Notes: generated from the sequence alone by a model not told the origin. DNA of 64,000 bases from Alnus glutinosa (GCF_958979055.1 NC_084893.1:29418987-29482986); one strand, 5' to 3'. Counted from the first letter of the stretch, positions 48,870 to 60,707 are shown. Numbers and translations: made by a program.

Positions 48870-49261
48870 GTGTGGAAGCATCTTGTGATAAAGTGCGGAG
48901 AACGGCCGGAGATCCTGTCACTTTTGGCCGGAGATGGAGCTTGGAGCTTGGACGTTCCGGAGATGGAGAACCGTCGAAGTCGAACCGGAGATGGAGAATG
49001 GCCGAAGATCCGGTGACTTTTGGACGGACGAAGAGCTGGACGTACTGGTGGCGGCTTCGTAGGTGGTTGACAGTGGCGTTGAGGGAGGAGATGCAAAGAT
49101 GGAGAGACGGAGAGAGGGAGGATTTTGGGGGGGAAAATGATTTTGGGGGGAAAATGATCGAGAGAGGGAGGGAGTCATTTACTTTTCAACGCTGTTTTTT
49201 CAATTTTTTTTTTATTTTTTTTTTATATAAGAAAAAAAAAATAATAAGAAAAAAAAAAAGA

Positions 49262-49326
49262 CTGACGTGCCACGTCAGCTGGTGAGGGACGCTTGAGGGA
49301 CGAATGATCGCCTTGTAGAATTACTC
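49262..49326 (-). repeat. MULE right terminal inverted repeat
   Basis: Perfect 65-bp mirror of 41990-42054; followed by the target duplication ATTTTAAAG. Confidence 0.95.
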
Positions 49327-49640
49327 ATTTTAAAGTGACATAAAGTTGAAGATAAATGATATTTGTATACACTTTTTTGTACACACTTACATTTGATAAT
49401 ATATACTAACATTTTGTTAATGTTGACTTTTTGGGTAGAACCATAGAAAGAAAAAAAGAAAGAGAGAAAAGGTTGGAAACAAATAATGTTACCAAACCTT
49501 GGAAATATGGATACCCATATGCATGTTATCCTAAATATTGTTATGTAGGGAATTTGAATACTCATACCCACTCGCGCATCTGGATTTCCGCTATTTGTAA
49601 TCAACTAGATAATTGTTAATAGTCGTATTAAAAGTTTTTT
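49327..49640 (+). repeat. Duplicated block, part beta, copy 4 (right portion) into the HIPP B upstream region
   Basis: GACATAAAGTTGAAGATAAA, ACTTTTTGGGTAGAACC, CCAAACCTTGGAAATATGGA and GTAATCAACTAGATAATTG parallel 28120-28400. Confidence 0.85.
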
Positions 49641-50020
49641 TTTTTAATTTTTTTTTTTAAAAAAAAATATAACTGTATATAGAATCTCGTATAAAATTGT
49701 GCAGGGGAGGCCTAACTATTCTAGACACATACAATAATCAAAATGAGACCACAATCGATATACATATATAATGAAACATAATTAGCATTCTAGAACAGAC
49801 ATCCTTACTTAAATCTTATATTCCTCAATCCTACAATAGTACTCTACCACCATTCATCGATCTAAACTCCTCCATTTTAAAAGTACATGTGAAACGCGTT
49901 CACCAACTTCATGTCAATAATTCTTATAGTTTTCTGGTCCGCTTAAAATATATTATCTGGCGCCCCAGCTAGCTGCAGGCCGGCAAGAATATATCCTCCT
50001 CCTCTTAGCTACCCCACGCC

Positions 50021-50028
50021 TATAAATA
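50021..50028 (+). promoter_or_regulatory. TATA box of HIPP B
   Basis: TATAAATA about 105 bp before the ATG, in the same leader context as copies A and C. Confidence 0.7.
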
Positions 50029-50129
50029 GACCTTCCATTCATTTCTCCGTGCACACAGATTAAGCTTAATAATCAGAGTTCTCCCACGAAAGCCGCTTGT
50101 TAATTGTATATAATTGCTTCCGCAAAAAC

Positions 50130-50692
50130 ATGAAGGTAAATCTTGTTACACCAAGAACGCAATACAAGTAGTGCATTCAGAAACTTGACCTAATTAATTA
50201 CATACTGTGTCTTTTTATGTTATGGTGCAGCAAAAAATAGTTATCAAGGTGCAAATGAGCTGTGATAAATGCAGAACCAAGGCCATGAAGATTGCTGCAA
50301 CAACAGACGGTTAGCATCAAACTCATTACTTTTTTCGGGTTTTAAGAAGTAGAGTGCATGTACTCGAGGTGTTTAATTATATATAGTGTTTACATATTCT
50401 ACGTACAGGTGTGAGCTCGGTAGCAATACAAGGGTCAGATAAGGATCAGTTGGTGGTGAGTGGCCAAGGTGTTGACTCGGCTAACTTGACCCGCTCGCTA
50501 AGGAAGAAGCTTTGCTATGCCACCATATTGAGCGTCGAAGAAGTGAAGGATACGAAAGAAAAAAAATAGGAACCAAATCCGGACGTCAACCCTTCACAGT
50601 TTCCAGCGTGTTGTCAACTATATCATCAACCATATCCCAAGTACTATGAAGTCGTCTACGATCCGTATCAAAATAACTGCTCCATCTTGTGA
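50130..50692 (+). pseudogene. HIPP-like gene copy B, in-frame TAG
   Basis: Exons 50130-50135, 50231-50309 and 50409-50692 by analogy with copy A, with intact GT-AG sites. The product starts MK-QKIVIKVQMSCDKCRTKA, keeping both cysteines of the MxCxxC metal site. A TAG at 50567-50569, after VEEVKDTKEKK, would stop the protein at about 81 residues, just after the HMA domain and before the Pro/Tyr tail and CaaX box. The frame downstream of the TAG is unbroken to TGA at 50690 and ends NNCSIL. A Leu in the last CaaX position usually favours geranylgeranylation, unlike Met in A and C. It is either a recent pseudogene or encodes a soluble HMA domain. Confidence 0.8.
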
Positions 50693-50904
50693 TTGTACGA
50701 TTTACGAGATCACCCTCTCTTTCAAACCCCCCGAACATTTGTTTGATCTGTTGAGTTTGGTTCACCATGTTGCTCCTAGCTAGTGTCATCTTGGAGCGTG
50801 TTATACATAGACTCTTGTTCTTTTTAGATTGGTCTTTTGGCCAATGCCTGAAATAACAAAAGTACTCGAACTTTAATGCCTGATATACCTTGAATGATTG
50901 AAGG
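50693..50904. other. HIPP B downstream flank
   Basis: 3' region with TTAGATTGGTCTTTTGGCCA, also present after HIPP C (62876-62895). A piece GTACTCGAACTTTAATG appears here and after the LINE at 54661. Confidence 0.6.
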
Positions 50905-51212
50905 TATATATAGCCGGTTTGGGACACGAAAAGTGGAGTATTCGTGGGATAAGCTTCGTGAAAAATAGCCTATCACTACAAAAGAATAAATTTTTAGTGG
51001 CCTACATTCAGTGGTGTTTTTGATCGTTTGACATGCGTGTAATTTGTTGCGTTTTTAACACACTACTAATGCTGTGGTCACTAATTGACATTTAATGGCG
51101 TGTCCAAATTGCTAGTGGCTGTTAAAAAACTCCACCCAGTACATGTATTGGGTGCATTTCTTGAATATAATTAATTGTTACTTTTTTGTTACTTTTATAG
51201 CGAAAGCTTTAT

Positions 51213-52135
51213 AAGAGCATCATTATCAAGCTTTCCAAAATTTTCTCAATGTACTTTTTTGATTTTATCCATCACTTTTAAAAAGTTTCATACATCAAAC
51301 TCTCTAAATATTTTTCTATTTTAATTAAATTCAAAATTTTTACTGATTTTTAGAATAACCACTTCAACTGTCATCAACATCAAAATCACACAAAACCATC
51401 TCATATTCAGCCTAGGAAAGCACCAAAAACCCCAAAACTCAAACAGGGGTTTATATGAGATTGCAAACACTAAGGCTACTGACAACCGAAAAACAGGGGA
51501 AAAATTCAAACAGAAACATCAAAAAATCCTACCCAAAGCCCATTCGTTTTTCTTCTCAAATAACCCCAAAATTTTTATTTACCCGAAAACCCTCAAGAAC
51601 CCAGAAAATTTTCCCATAGTACTCCTACGGCTTCTCTCATAGAATTTCTACCCAGAATTTCAGTACCCATCAACAAGAAATCAAAACCTGAGAATCTACT
51701 TACCCACAAATTGGATCCCCACTGTTTGGGCTCTAGGTAAACGCCGGAAAAAATCCCATCTTTGGCATCGCCTGCGCCGTCCGTGACCCTCCGACTTCGG
51801 CTTCCTCCCCAGCAGCGGCCGACCCACCAGAAACTTCTCCCTCTCCCCTCCCGATCTCTCAATCTTCCTATGCGGTCCACATTTTGACAACCCACCAGGA
51901 AGTGAAGATGGAAGGCGCCATAGAGATGGAAGTGAAGACAGAAGGCGCGAATGGAAAAAAAATTGTTAAAATATTCAATAGAGAGTAGAATTCGTGAGCC
52001 AGATTCGTAGTGAAAATCTGACAAAAGAGGAATTAGAGAAACAATAGAACGCTTGATGCTGCCTGCTTATTGAAGCTTTTCTCCAAATTTTGGAGAAAAG
52101 TTTGAAATAGCTAGCTTGATACAGATGATCTTAAC
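51213..52135. mobile_element. Possible MITE nested in the CACTA-like element
   Basis: AAGAGCATCATTATCAAGCT at the left is mirrored by AAGATCATCTGTATCAAGCT from the right. The interior includes purine-rich and pyrimidine-rich stretches that may be captured gene sequence. The target duplication is unclear. Confidence 0.45.
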
Positions 52136-52799
52136 CTCTGGATGTTACCGAGGCCTCTGCTACCCATGACCAAACAGTCAAGCTTTAAATCCCCATGTCC
52201 CAACATCCCCACAGAGTTTGTCTCTTCCATCACTCCAGTAAATCTTTGCCACCACTGTCACCTGAACAATACAGCACAGAATGAACTAAACCTTCCTATA
52301 AATCATAAAAATAGAAAATACACAGTCGCTCGAATCAAAAGGTGAAAAGGGTACCTGTTTTTGCCTAGAAGCAGTGTCAAGCAAGTCCAAAACTTCAGAA
52401 TCAAGGTCAACCTCGATCGTACTTTTGCACCACCTCCTATTCACGGAACTCTTCCAATGGAATCAGAGCTGCAGATCCAAGCTCCACGAAACCCATATCA
52501 ATAAATCAGAAAAAGGAAATTAAATTAAAATTTTGAATAATAAAAGTACAGAGCTTTACGTGAACCGAAGGATGGCCAGAGGATATTGCGAGACTCGTCG
52601 CCTTGAGAGGGCTTGACGTGGATCACATAGAGAGTGTCACCCAAACACATATGGTATATATAATAACAAAAACGAAGACAAAAAAAAGAAAGGAAGACAA
52701 GAAAGAAGAAAGGAAGAAAGAATCGTACATGTGTAGGGGAGAAAGAGAGAAGATCTTCTAGGATGAGAAAAGGGGGGGGGGGGGGGAGGAAAACGAAAA

Positions 52800-53330
52800 T
52801 AAATAGTGAGTGAGCGGGAATAAGAAGAAAAATGGGGGGAAAACGAATAATTTAGTAAGGTGTCATAGATTTAGCAGCGTGTCTCTTTGAGACTTCACTG
52901 AATTAGGGGCGTGCAGTACCAACACGCCACTAAATAGTGGGTGAGCGGGAGTAAAGAGAAAAAAATGGAGAAAAAAAAGAGGAGAAAACGAATAATTTAG
53001 TGATGTGCCATAGAGACACGCCAGTAAATAGTGGCGTATCAATCTGACATCTCACTAAATTAATGGTGTGTCAGTACCAAAAGTCACTAAATAGTGGGTG
53101 AGTGGGAGTAAGAAAAAAAAATGGGAAAAAAAGGGGGAAACGAATAATTTAGTGAGTTGTCATAGAGACACACCACTAAATAGTGGCGTGTCAGTATCAA
53201 CACGCCACTAATTTGTGAGGTGACATATTCAACATGCCACTAAATTATTTAGTGATGTTTTATAAAATGAAACATTTCTAATTAGTGGCGTGTCATAAAG
53301 TAGGTTACTGTAGACACGTCACTAAATTGT
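52800..53330. repeat. CACTA subterminal tandem repeats
   Basis: About three units of 140-170 bp, with AGTGGGTGAG(C/T)GGGAGTAA, AACGAATAATTTAGTGA and GACACGCCA(C/G)TAAATAGTG. Confidence 0.8.
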
Positions 53331-53376
53331 TAAATTTTTGTAGTGGTTTCCTGCTCCATTCCTAGACATGCTTTTG

Positions 53377-54022
53377 TGTTAAGAGTTCCACGTTGCCAAG
53401 GTATATCTGGGTTGTGGGTTTTATAAGTTTTAAGCAAACATCTTCCCTTAAAGTGCATTTTGTGAAAGAGTAAGGCTCAATGGACTTTATCATGATATTA
53501 GAGTTTTAGGGCCTTTCCTCCCGTTGTACACGTGTTTAGACAATAGTGTCACACGTAAGGGGACTTTGGGAGTACTTGTTTTATTTTGCTTGGAATGAGC
53601 ACGCCTTTGAAATGGCTTTTTTCTTTCGAGAGTTGGCTTTCTTAAGTTGAAAATCACACGAGTTATCGTTGCTATGACCCCCCTTCTAGTCAACGCTTGT
53701 CACCTCAGCGTCTATAGCCATGTTATTTTCATGGAGGATCTTCCCCTCCACTCTTTGACCTCCTTTCAGCCCACTTCTGAGCTTACTCAGTCCTTTTTCT
53801 AAATGGTTACTTTTCATGACAACTGCTAACTCCTTAGGATCTGGAGAACAATATAGGCTGCCCCTATAGTACTACTGCCTATACTAGTGCCTCCGCCGAG
53901 CGTATTAAGAGTCTCACATTGCTAAGGTATATGTACCTAGGTTGTGGGCTTTATAAGCCTTGAGCAAACCTCTTCCCTTAAGGTGTCTTTTGTGGAAGAG
54001 TAAGGCTCAATAAACTTTATCA
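53377..54022 (+). mobile_element. TRIM (terminal-repeat retrotransposon in miniature)
   Basis: Direct terminal repeats at 53377-53492 (116 bp) and 53903-54022 (120 bp) share TTAAGAGT, TTTATAAG, CTCTTCCCTTAA-type text and AGAGTAAGGCTCAAT and end TTTATCA. TGATATTAGAG follows the left repeat, a degraded initiator-tRNA primer-binding site. The 5-bp flanks TTTTG and CTTTG differ by one base. 646 bp, no coding capacity. It interrupts the LINE between SCSIPRHAF and the rest. Confidence 0.75.
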
Positions 54023-54907
54023 CTTTGTTCTTTGGCTTGTCTTTCGAGAAGCTATTGTGACTCGAGAAAAGATGTATGGATGGGGATACAGTGGGGATAG
54101 CCTTTGTTTATTCTGTCGGGCTGGGATGGAAAGCTAAGCTCACATTTTCTTTGAATGTAACTTCAGTAGGAGAATCTGGAGATCCTTTATGACTGAATGC
54201 TTGGTGAGTAACCCTCCGATTGGATGGGATGAGATTATGCAGTGGACTGTTGCAGAGTTACAAGGAAAGAATTTGAAGTATAGCATCCGTAAACTGTATC
54301 TTGGTGTTGTAGTGTACCACTTGTGGATGCAGAGAAATGCTCTGATACAAGGTCGTACTCCCAAGACCGAAGAGCTAGCAAATTTTAGCTAGTGTTAGAT
54401 GGGAAGTCAGGACACGGGTGGTAGCTAAATTTCCTCTTTAGTGTAGGCAGTTGTAATTCTATTTGTGTAGGCTTATGTGTTTGCTGATGTAGTTCTGTTT
54501 GAACTTTTGTGCTTTCAGTTTGTGCTGCTTGGGTTGTTGTTGCAGCTTGTTTGTATTTTCCTTTTGGAACACTTGAATCCAGTTTTTACTAGTGGGCTTG
54601 TATTGTTGAGTTTGTTCTTATAAAATCTTTAATTCATCCAAAAAAAAAAAAAAAAAAAAAGTACTCGAACTTTACACGTACGTAGTTTAATTTGATTCTA
54701 AAATATTTAATATATATCTCGATATTCTGATAATTTAATGTCCAAAAGTAACTATCGATGTTTTCGTATGACTCCTGAGAATGTAAGATTGTCTAATTTG
54801 CCTTATTCTCAGGGTTTAAAAGATTTTCTTCTCCCAAAATACACGTACTAAAGGGGAGATAGATGGGAGAAGGGTTGGCGCACAGAATGAGAAAAAGTTA
54901 ATTGTAA

Positions 54908-56035
54908 GAGCACTAATAGCAAACACTTAATCATTTTCTCTAATTTAGGAAAAATTTAAGGAACCAAACTACTTTTTGATTCCCTATAAAAAAACACGCA
55001 CAATAGATTCCCTTAATTCTTCTTATATCAATTAAATACTATTTTTTACTCTTATTTTATTTTTTATTCTTTTTTCTCTTTCCTACTTTTATTTATTTTA
55101 TTCATTTTTTTCTTCTCTCCATGCTCTCGCGTCTTCTCTGTCGCACCTAAATTTTGACCACCAGAATTTCCTTCCTTTCAATGAAAATCACTAGGAAGAA
55201 ATGCTTCTTTTGGGTCAATTTCCAAGCCATCCATAGAAGCATCACGAACCCAAGAACCCACATCACCTCTGTTATCAACGGAATAGTCATCAACAGCACA
55301 ACATTTCTCAAGCTTCGCGTGCGCTTTCATCTAGGTTTGCCAAATGAAAACACAATTTCACGAAGGAGCAATAGATGACGACAATGAGCTAGGCGTGTTC
55401 TCGTAGTCGCAATTTCAGCAGATGCCCACATCACCTCTGTTATCAACGAGGCATGGGCGTGTTCTCATAGTCAGTGGGTCTCCAAGTCTTAGTGATTATC
55501 GGACGAATTTTTGGCGTGGTCGGGTTCCTATAGCCCCGCAACAATTCTCATATGTGCAGGGGCGGTCCTACATTGGGGCTAGGGGGGACCCTGGCCCCCC
55601 CAAGCCCCAAAATTTTCCCCAAAATTTTTTTTTTCACAAAAAAAAAAAATTAAAATTAAAATTTTACCTCCTAATTTTTTAATTTTTTTAGTTTTGCCCC
55701 TTCAATTTTTTTTTTTTTCGATTTGGCCCCTCCATTTTTACCAGCCTGGGTCCGCCACTGTATCTGTGTGTGAGAGAGAGAGAATCAGAGAAAGGAAGAC
55801 AAGGAAGAAGAACGAAAAAGAAAGAGAAATGACGCGTGAAGGAGATAGTCAGAGAGAGACGTTTTTTTATTTATTAAAATTTTGGATTGGGAAGCTTCAG
55901 TGCTACCTAATAATGAAGCCCTAAAATATAGTAACTGTTGTGGCTTGGTTTTTTTCTAATTTTTTCCAATTTTTTCCTATTTTAGGGAATAGAACTACTT
56001 ATAGGGCATCTGCTACTATTACTCTAAATTCAATT
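54908..56035. mobile_element. Inverted-repeat element with a nested hAT-type MITE
   Basis: AGAGCACTAATAGCAAACAC at the left is mirrored from the right by AGAGTAATAGTAGCAGATGC. The interior has no transposase. Boundaries approximate. Confidence 0.5.
55557..55760. mobile_element. hAT-type MITE, 204 bp
   Basis: The left end CAGGGGCGGTCCTACATTGG and the mirrored right end CAGTGGCGGACCCAGGCTGG are the CAGNGGCGG(A/T)CC pattern of hAT MITEs. The 8-bp flanks CATATGTG and TATCTGTG match at six positions. Confidence 0.75.
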
Positions 56036-56734
56036 GTGTGGTATTAGACGAGAGTCTTTTTAACATTGAAGAAATGTGGATTCCTATTTCCACAAATACA
56101 CTTAAAAAAAATTAAAAAAACAAGTAAAAAAGAAGAAGAAGATATTAATTTTTAGGAACCCTGATGATAGAACATATAAATTATGGAAGTTGAAACCTTC
56201 TTCTTTACCGAGCATTTATTGATCATATATAGAGGTTCATTACATAGTTTAAGATAAACACTAACTCTAGTCTAGCAACCGAATTTTACCTTTAAATACA
56301 TTCAAACTATAACACTTGAAATCTTATCTAGCTATTATACTATTGTATTATGACTCTATAATAGGACTCACTTTTAAATAGAAGTAGAGGACTTCTTAGT
56401 AGAGTTTCGATTGGACACCTCCACAGATTGAGCCGCACAAGACCCCTACTGAGACTTTGAGTCTTGTGCAAGAGGTGTTCTAATACTTGAAATTCATGGG
56501 AATCTAAATTCTCCCAAGTTATGTAGAGGCCGATCGAGACAAGAATTTTTTCTTGGGTAGGGTTAATTGGAGGGGGAGTGACCAAATAAAGTTTAAGCAT
56601 TACATGAATAAAAACATTTCAAACAACATATTTTTATACATAAATATTATTTTGTAAAAAACTTGTAACACATTTTTCCTAGCATTGAAACAGTCTATCT
56701 TCTACCGAGAAAAACAAATTAATTAATTATTTTT

Positions 56735-56741
<7 letters not shown>

Positions 56742-56787
<46 letters not shown>
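56742..56787. repeat. (TA)n microsatellite
   Basis: About 23 TA units. Confidence 0.95.
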
Positions 56788-56790
<3 letters not shown>

Positions 56791-57120
56791 TGAGAAAAGC
56801 CCTGAATCTCAACATGAAATTTTTGGACGTAGATCGACTTTCTCCAGCAAACAACTTGTGGCAGAAATTTTTTGTTTTTTGTTTTTTCTTTTCTATCTAG
56901 CGTACGTATTGATGCTGGGCAGTTTTATTACCAGTTTTTTTGTCAGGCCTGTTTTATTTAATATAAAAATATAAGATATTTTTTAATAAAACACTCCAAC
57001 ACCTTTTAAATAAAATATTACAGCAAAAGAAAAAAATAATAGTTACAATAAACAATGTCTCACATTGGATAAAATTATTACAACCGCTTGAAATAAGGTT
57101 AAACATCGAATAAACTTTCT

Positions 57121-58036
57121 CTTCCAAATAGTAAAATGTTTGGCTTTACACTTTCATCTTATTCTTATTCCACTTTTGTTTAAGTAGACTAATAATATTG
57201 TTAAAAAATTCAGGGTCCCATTACACTTTCTTTATTATCTCTCACATTATTGGTCAATGTAAATAAGGATAGAATAGGAGTGGGATGAGAGTGTACAACC
57301 AAGCATTTCTTGTTAAAAAATTCAAGGTCCCATTACATTCTCTTATATTATTGGTCCACCTAGATAAAGGTAGAATAAATGTGAGATGAGAGTGTACAAC
57401 TAAATATTCCTCTTACAAATAAAAAGAAATTCACTAATCATTCTACGAGAAGAAGAGCAAAACAAAATAGTAATATATATATAAGGAGTTTTTTTTTTTT
57501 TTAGGAGGGGCGGGCGGCGTCGAGGAAGACCAGTGTTGCCTGGGTCCTTGCATTAGGTAAAATAACAATGTAGTAATATTATTATAATTAATTATATATT
57601 ATTCTAACCTTTAATCTCAACTGCTCAATCTTCCTAAAAGTGGGGCTAGTGCCAATGGCCCAATGACTTCAGAATTTTTGTGCTTTCAGATTAGGAGGCA
57701 TGCAAATCTTGGACCTAAGATCGATCGAATCTACCTTTAATTTGTTTTGGGAGTCAGATGATCGGAGGATTCTTCCAAATCATTAGTCACCTCCATAACA
57801 AGTGACCGACAGACGGGCAGAGAGAAAGAGTGCAGTGAGTGCACATATATATAAGTACTAGACTTCTTGAACGCGTCTACAACGTAACAGTCAGCATTAA
57901 TTACCTGCAGTGTGGCCCTTAAATCTTAATTGTCTGACTTTTCAACCAGCCACCAGGACTGACATGTTGTTTTGAATATAAGTTTTTCAATTCCTCGATC
58001 ATTCCTATAATATGTATGGGAATGAAAAAAATCTCT
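57121..58036. other. Intergenic, no gene seen
   Basis: Two near-repeats of TT(A/C)AAGGTCCCATTACA-type text (about 57208 and 57326) with GTG(G/A)GATGAGAGTGTACAAC. No coding signal. Confidence 0.5.
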
Positions 58037-58298
58037 GGGCTTATTTGGTAAGTGATTGTGAATTGGAATATTTATTTGAATAGTAGTAAGAAATGATTGA
58101 TGTGATAGAAAATTTGAGAATGTTTTATAGAAAAGTGAAAAAATTTTGTTTTGTAGTGGATTTTTTTGGTTGAATAATAATAAAAAATTATTGATGTGAT
58201 GTAAAAAATGTAAAAAATTAAGAATGTTTTTGATTTGATATTTTTGGGAGAAGTAAAATGAAAATAAAAATTTTGTGGATGATTTACCAAACAAGCCT
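58037..58298. mobile_element. MITE, GTTTGGYAA family, TCT target duplication
   Basis: GGGCTTATTTGGTAAGTGAT at the left and GATTTACCAAACAAGCCT at the right, flanked by TCT on both sides (58034-58036, 58299-58301). The interior has TTGATGTGAT(A/G)-type text shared with the family. Confidence 0.7.
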
Positions 58299-58756
58299 TC
58301 TATTCTTTTCGAATTTTTTTTCAAAATTCGGTAACTTTGCAACTCGGAAAAAGCTCCTAATTTTAATTGTTTTTCAAAATGGGTACAGGCTTTACGCGTG
58401 GATCCACCAGGAGGTCAACACAAGTAGGATGCACGCGAAAATAATAATTATTTTTTCACCAAGAGCACAAGTGAAATTCACGCGTAAATAATAATTTTTT
58501 TTTTACCGGGAAGTCAGCATAGGTGGGATTTATGCATAAATAATTATTTTTTTTCAAATTCAAAACGTTTTTTAATATTTTTTTTATAGTAAATAAATAT
58601 TATTTCAATCATCATTCAACATTACTTTTTATAACACTAATCATTATACACAACTTTTTATGCCTTCAATCATTTTCAATCATTTCATAACATTAAAAAA
58701 TACTAATTTTCAATCTAAAAAATCCAACATCCAAACATAATTTCAAAAATAATTCT

Positions 58757-59068
58757 GGGCTTGTTTGATAAGTTACAAAACAGAATAGCATAATGATGTT
58801 ACTGTTCACGTACTTTTTTTTTTTTTTTACTTTTTTATATTTTCTACCACCAATCAACATCAAAACATTCACACTTTTTTCACTTTTTATATCATATCAA
58901 TAATTTTTTATTACCATTCAAATAAAAAAATTCACTGCAATACAAAACTTTTTCACTTTTTTATACAAATTCTTTTTATTTTATATCATATCATTACTTT
59001 TTACTAATTCCAAAACTAACAATTCACTACTTTGTTCTATTATGTACATATCTTTGCCAAACAAGCCC
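58757..59068. mobile_element. MITE, GTTTGGYAA family, TCT target duplication
   Basis: GGGCTTGTTTGATAAGTTAC at the left and ATCTTTGCCAAACAAGCCC at the right, flanked by TCT (58754-58756, 59069-59071). 312 bp. Confidence 0.75.
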
Positions 59069-59489
59069 TCTAATTCTACTCATCTCCCAAACACATTTTC
59101 TTTACCTTGAAATTCACAATCAAAATAAAATTTTAATTTTAATTTCAAAAATTTAACAACCAATCGAGCCATTAATCGAGTATCATGATTGTAATTAAAG
59201 AGCAAGATGGTGCCACGTGGAAAAGGTTCCATATGACTCAGCCATTGGCAATATTGCTCTAGCACCTAAAGTATATATATATATATATATAGATAGTTAC
59301 CTGGCCAGTAGTGCTTCTTTGTCTCCTATCAACGTCACAGCTAGATTACTGAAAATTGTGACGACTCTCTCCACTAGATAAGTGGGAATGTGTTGCAATT
59401 ATTAAAGCAATCGAGGGGATGATTAATTGTTTTTTATGCAGGCTACTTCATTGAGAGCATTCCCCATGAACCTTTTTTTTTTTTTTTTC

Positions 59490-59737
59490 GAGCTAGTTAC
59501 ACAGTTTATTCATGTGCCTAGAGCTTGTAACCAAGTAGCTCATGAGCTAGCAAAAGAGGCAATTCGTACTAAGGTTAAGAGCGTCTAGTCGAAAGATTAA
59601 AGATATTCCACCAAGTATTTTTACCTTTGTTTGGAGGGAGCTTTCCTGGCTTCCAGCCCCTAGATCCCAAATATGGGGTCAGTATTTTCTCACTTATATG
59701 CAAGATGATAGCAAATTTCCTTAAAAGAAAAAGAATT
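59490..59737 (+). mobile_element. LINE RNase H fragment
   Basis: Encodes TQFIHVPRACNQVAHELAKE then stops and A-rich sequence, the same C-terminal RNase H segment as at 17191-17493 but a different copy. Confidence 0.6.
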
Positions 59738-60480
59738 GGGTAAGAATTAACCTCAAGAAATTAAATTGTTCTACATTAATTGTGATGATCAGAGTGCATG
59801 CTAAACGTCTTGTGAAAAATCAGTACTCTTTTTATTCTAAAACGAAGCATTAACTATTGAGGTACCATTTCGTAAATTCTCTACTCATGGATAAGGGAGT
59901 AAACTCCCTTGAAAATTAGGGGTGTAAACTCGGAGTCGGTTCTCAGTTATTGACTAAAACCGGTAACCAGCTCCGAAGTCCTTGGTTATTGGAAATTAAC
60001 AATTGGCTCCAATAACCTGCAGTTACCCGGTTACCCCAGGTGGTACCCGGTTATTTGGACTGGGTGCTGAAAGCCTGAAACCCACTCTCCAACATACCCC
60101 GTGGATGGCAAATCAACAAGTTGATTGGCTTGTCCGATGAGAGGTATTATCTTTGTACAAAGTTATTTTCTTTAAATTGGATTGAAAGAATCTCCTTCAA
60201 TTAGATCAGTTTATTAAATTGATATATGTTTAAAATGCATGTAAGAATTAAATACTCTATTAAAAATATAAGTAAGAATCATGTGCATTATAAACACGTA
60301 CGTGTCAATTTAATAAACTAAATTAGAAAAAAATAATAATAATTTCTCCAGTCTAATTTTAAGGAAAACTTTGTTCTTTATCTTTTTAATCTTGTGATGT
60401 ATTGTTGGACACCGCCCTGAGTAGGTTGCTGTGCGGTTGTAAATTGATTAGGAAAAAAAAGTATTATAATAATTCATTCA
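59738..60480. other. Intergenic, no gene seen
   Basis: Contains clustered GGTTA/CCGGTTA motifs at 59960-60060 and AT-rich DNA. No coding signal. Confidence 0.5.
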
Positions 60481-60596
60481 GAATTATAACTTTGCCAAAC
60501 CTTGGAAATATGGATACCCTTACGTTATCCTAATTAATGTCGCTTTGTAGGAATTTGGATTCCCGCTATTTGTAATCAACTAGATAAGTCTTGTCG

Positions 60597-60707
60597 TCCC
60601 AAAGAGGTAGCTCAATCGGCTGGGGATCACGCCTCATGAAGCGGAGGTCATTAGTTTAAATCTCTTCTCCCCCTCTTGTGTGGACACGTCTAAAAAAAAA
60701 TAATAAT
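60597..60707 (+). mobile_element. tRNA-derived SINE, copy 2
   Basis: GAGGTAGCTCAATCGGCTGG (A box) and TTAGTTTAAATCTC (decayed B box), the same body as copy 1. Flanked by a 19-bp duplication starting AACTAGATAA (60578-60596, 60708-60726) with two mismatches. It interrupts the HIPP C upstream block. Confidence 0.85.

Larger units (their letters stand above)
41990..49326 (-). mobile_element. Mutator-like element (MULE) with FAR1/FRS-type transposase, apparently intact
   Basis: 7337 bp. The terminal inverted repeats are identical for 65 bp (41990-42054 and 49262-49326), start GAGTAATTCTACAAGGCG, and continue imperfectly for roughly 300 bp. Flanked by a perfect 9-bp duplication ATTTTAAAG (41981-41989, 49327-49335), and the parallel block at 28110-28120 shows the empty site. 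One minus-strand transposase gene (45101-47562) has no visible break. Identical ends and an open gene point to a young, possibly mobile element. Confidence 0.93.
50974..53345. mobile_element. Non-autonomous CACTA-like element, 2.4 kb
   Basis: The left terminus CACTACAAAAGAATAAAT and the right terminus, mirrored, CACTACAAAAATTTAAC carry subterminal AGTGGCGTG(T/G) / ACACGCCACTAAA repeats. No transposase was found. The 3-bp flanks (TAT, GTT) do not match, so a small deletion at one edge is likely. It sits inside the LINE at 50905-54660. Confidence 0.75.
50905..54660 (+). mobile_element. 5'-truncated LINE remnant split by CACTA and TRIM insertions
   Basis: LINE coding pieces lie on both sides of the later insertions: EYSWDKLREK (50930-50965), then SCSIPRHAF (53346-53376), then REKMYGWGYSGDSLCLFCR, HIFFECNFSRRIW and YLGVVVYHLWMQRNALIQG (54050-54350). 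This is the zinc-binding region and its continuation. A TG-rich 3' end and a 21-bp A tail (to 54660) follow. The pieces read in the expected order, which shows the nesting. Confidence 0.75.
54661..57120. other. HIPP B distal downstream region with MITE insertions
   Basis: Parallels 30270-31110 downstream of HIPP A (AAAAGTAACTATCGAT, GGGAATCTAAATTCTC, CAATAAACAATGTCTCACAT), interrupted by the elements at 54908-56035. No gene seen. Confidence 0.7.

Noticed and set aside
51593..52024. 143-codon minus-strand frame in the CACTA-like element
   Set aside because: Could be captured gene sequence, but no motif was recognised and it has no splice or start support.
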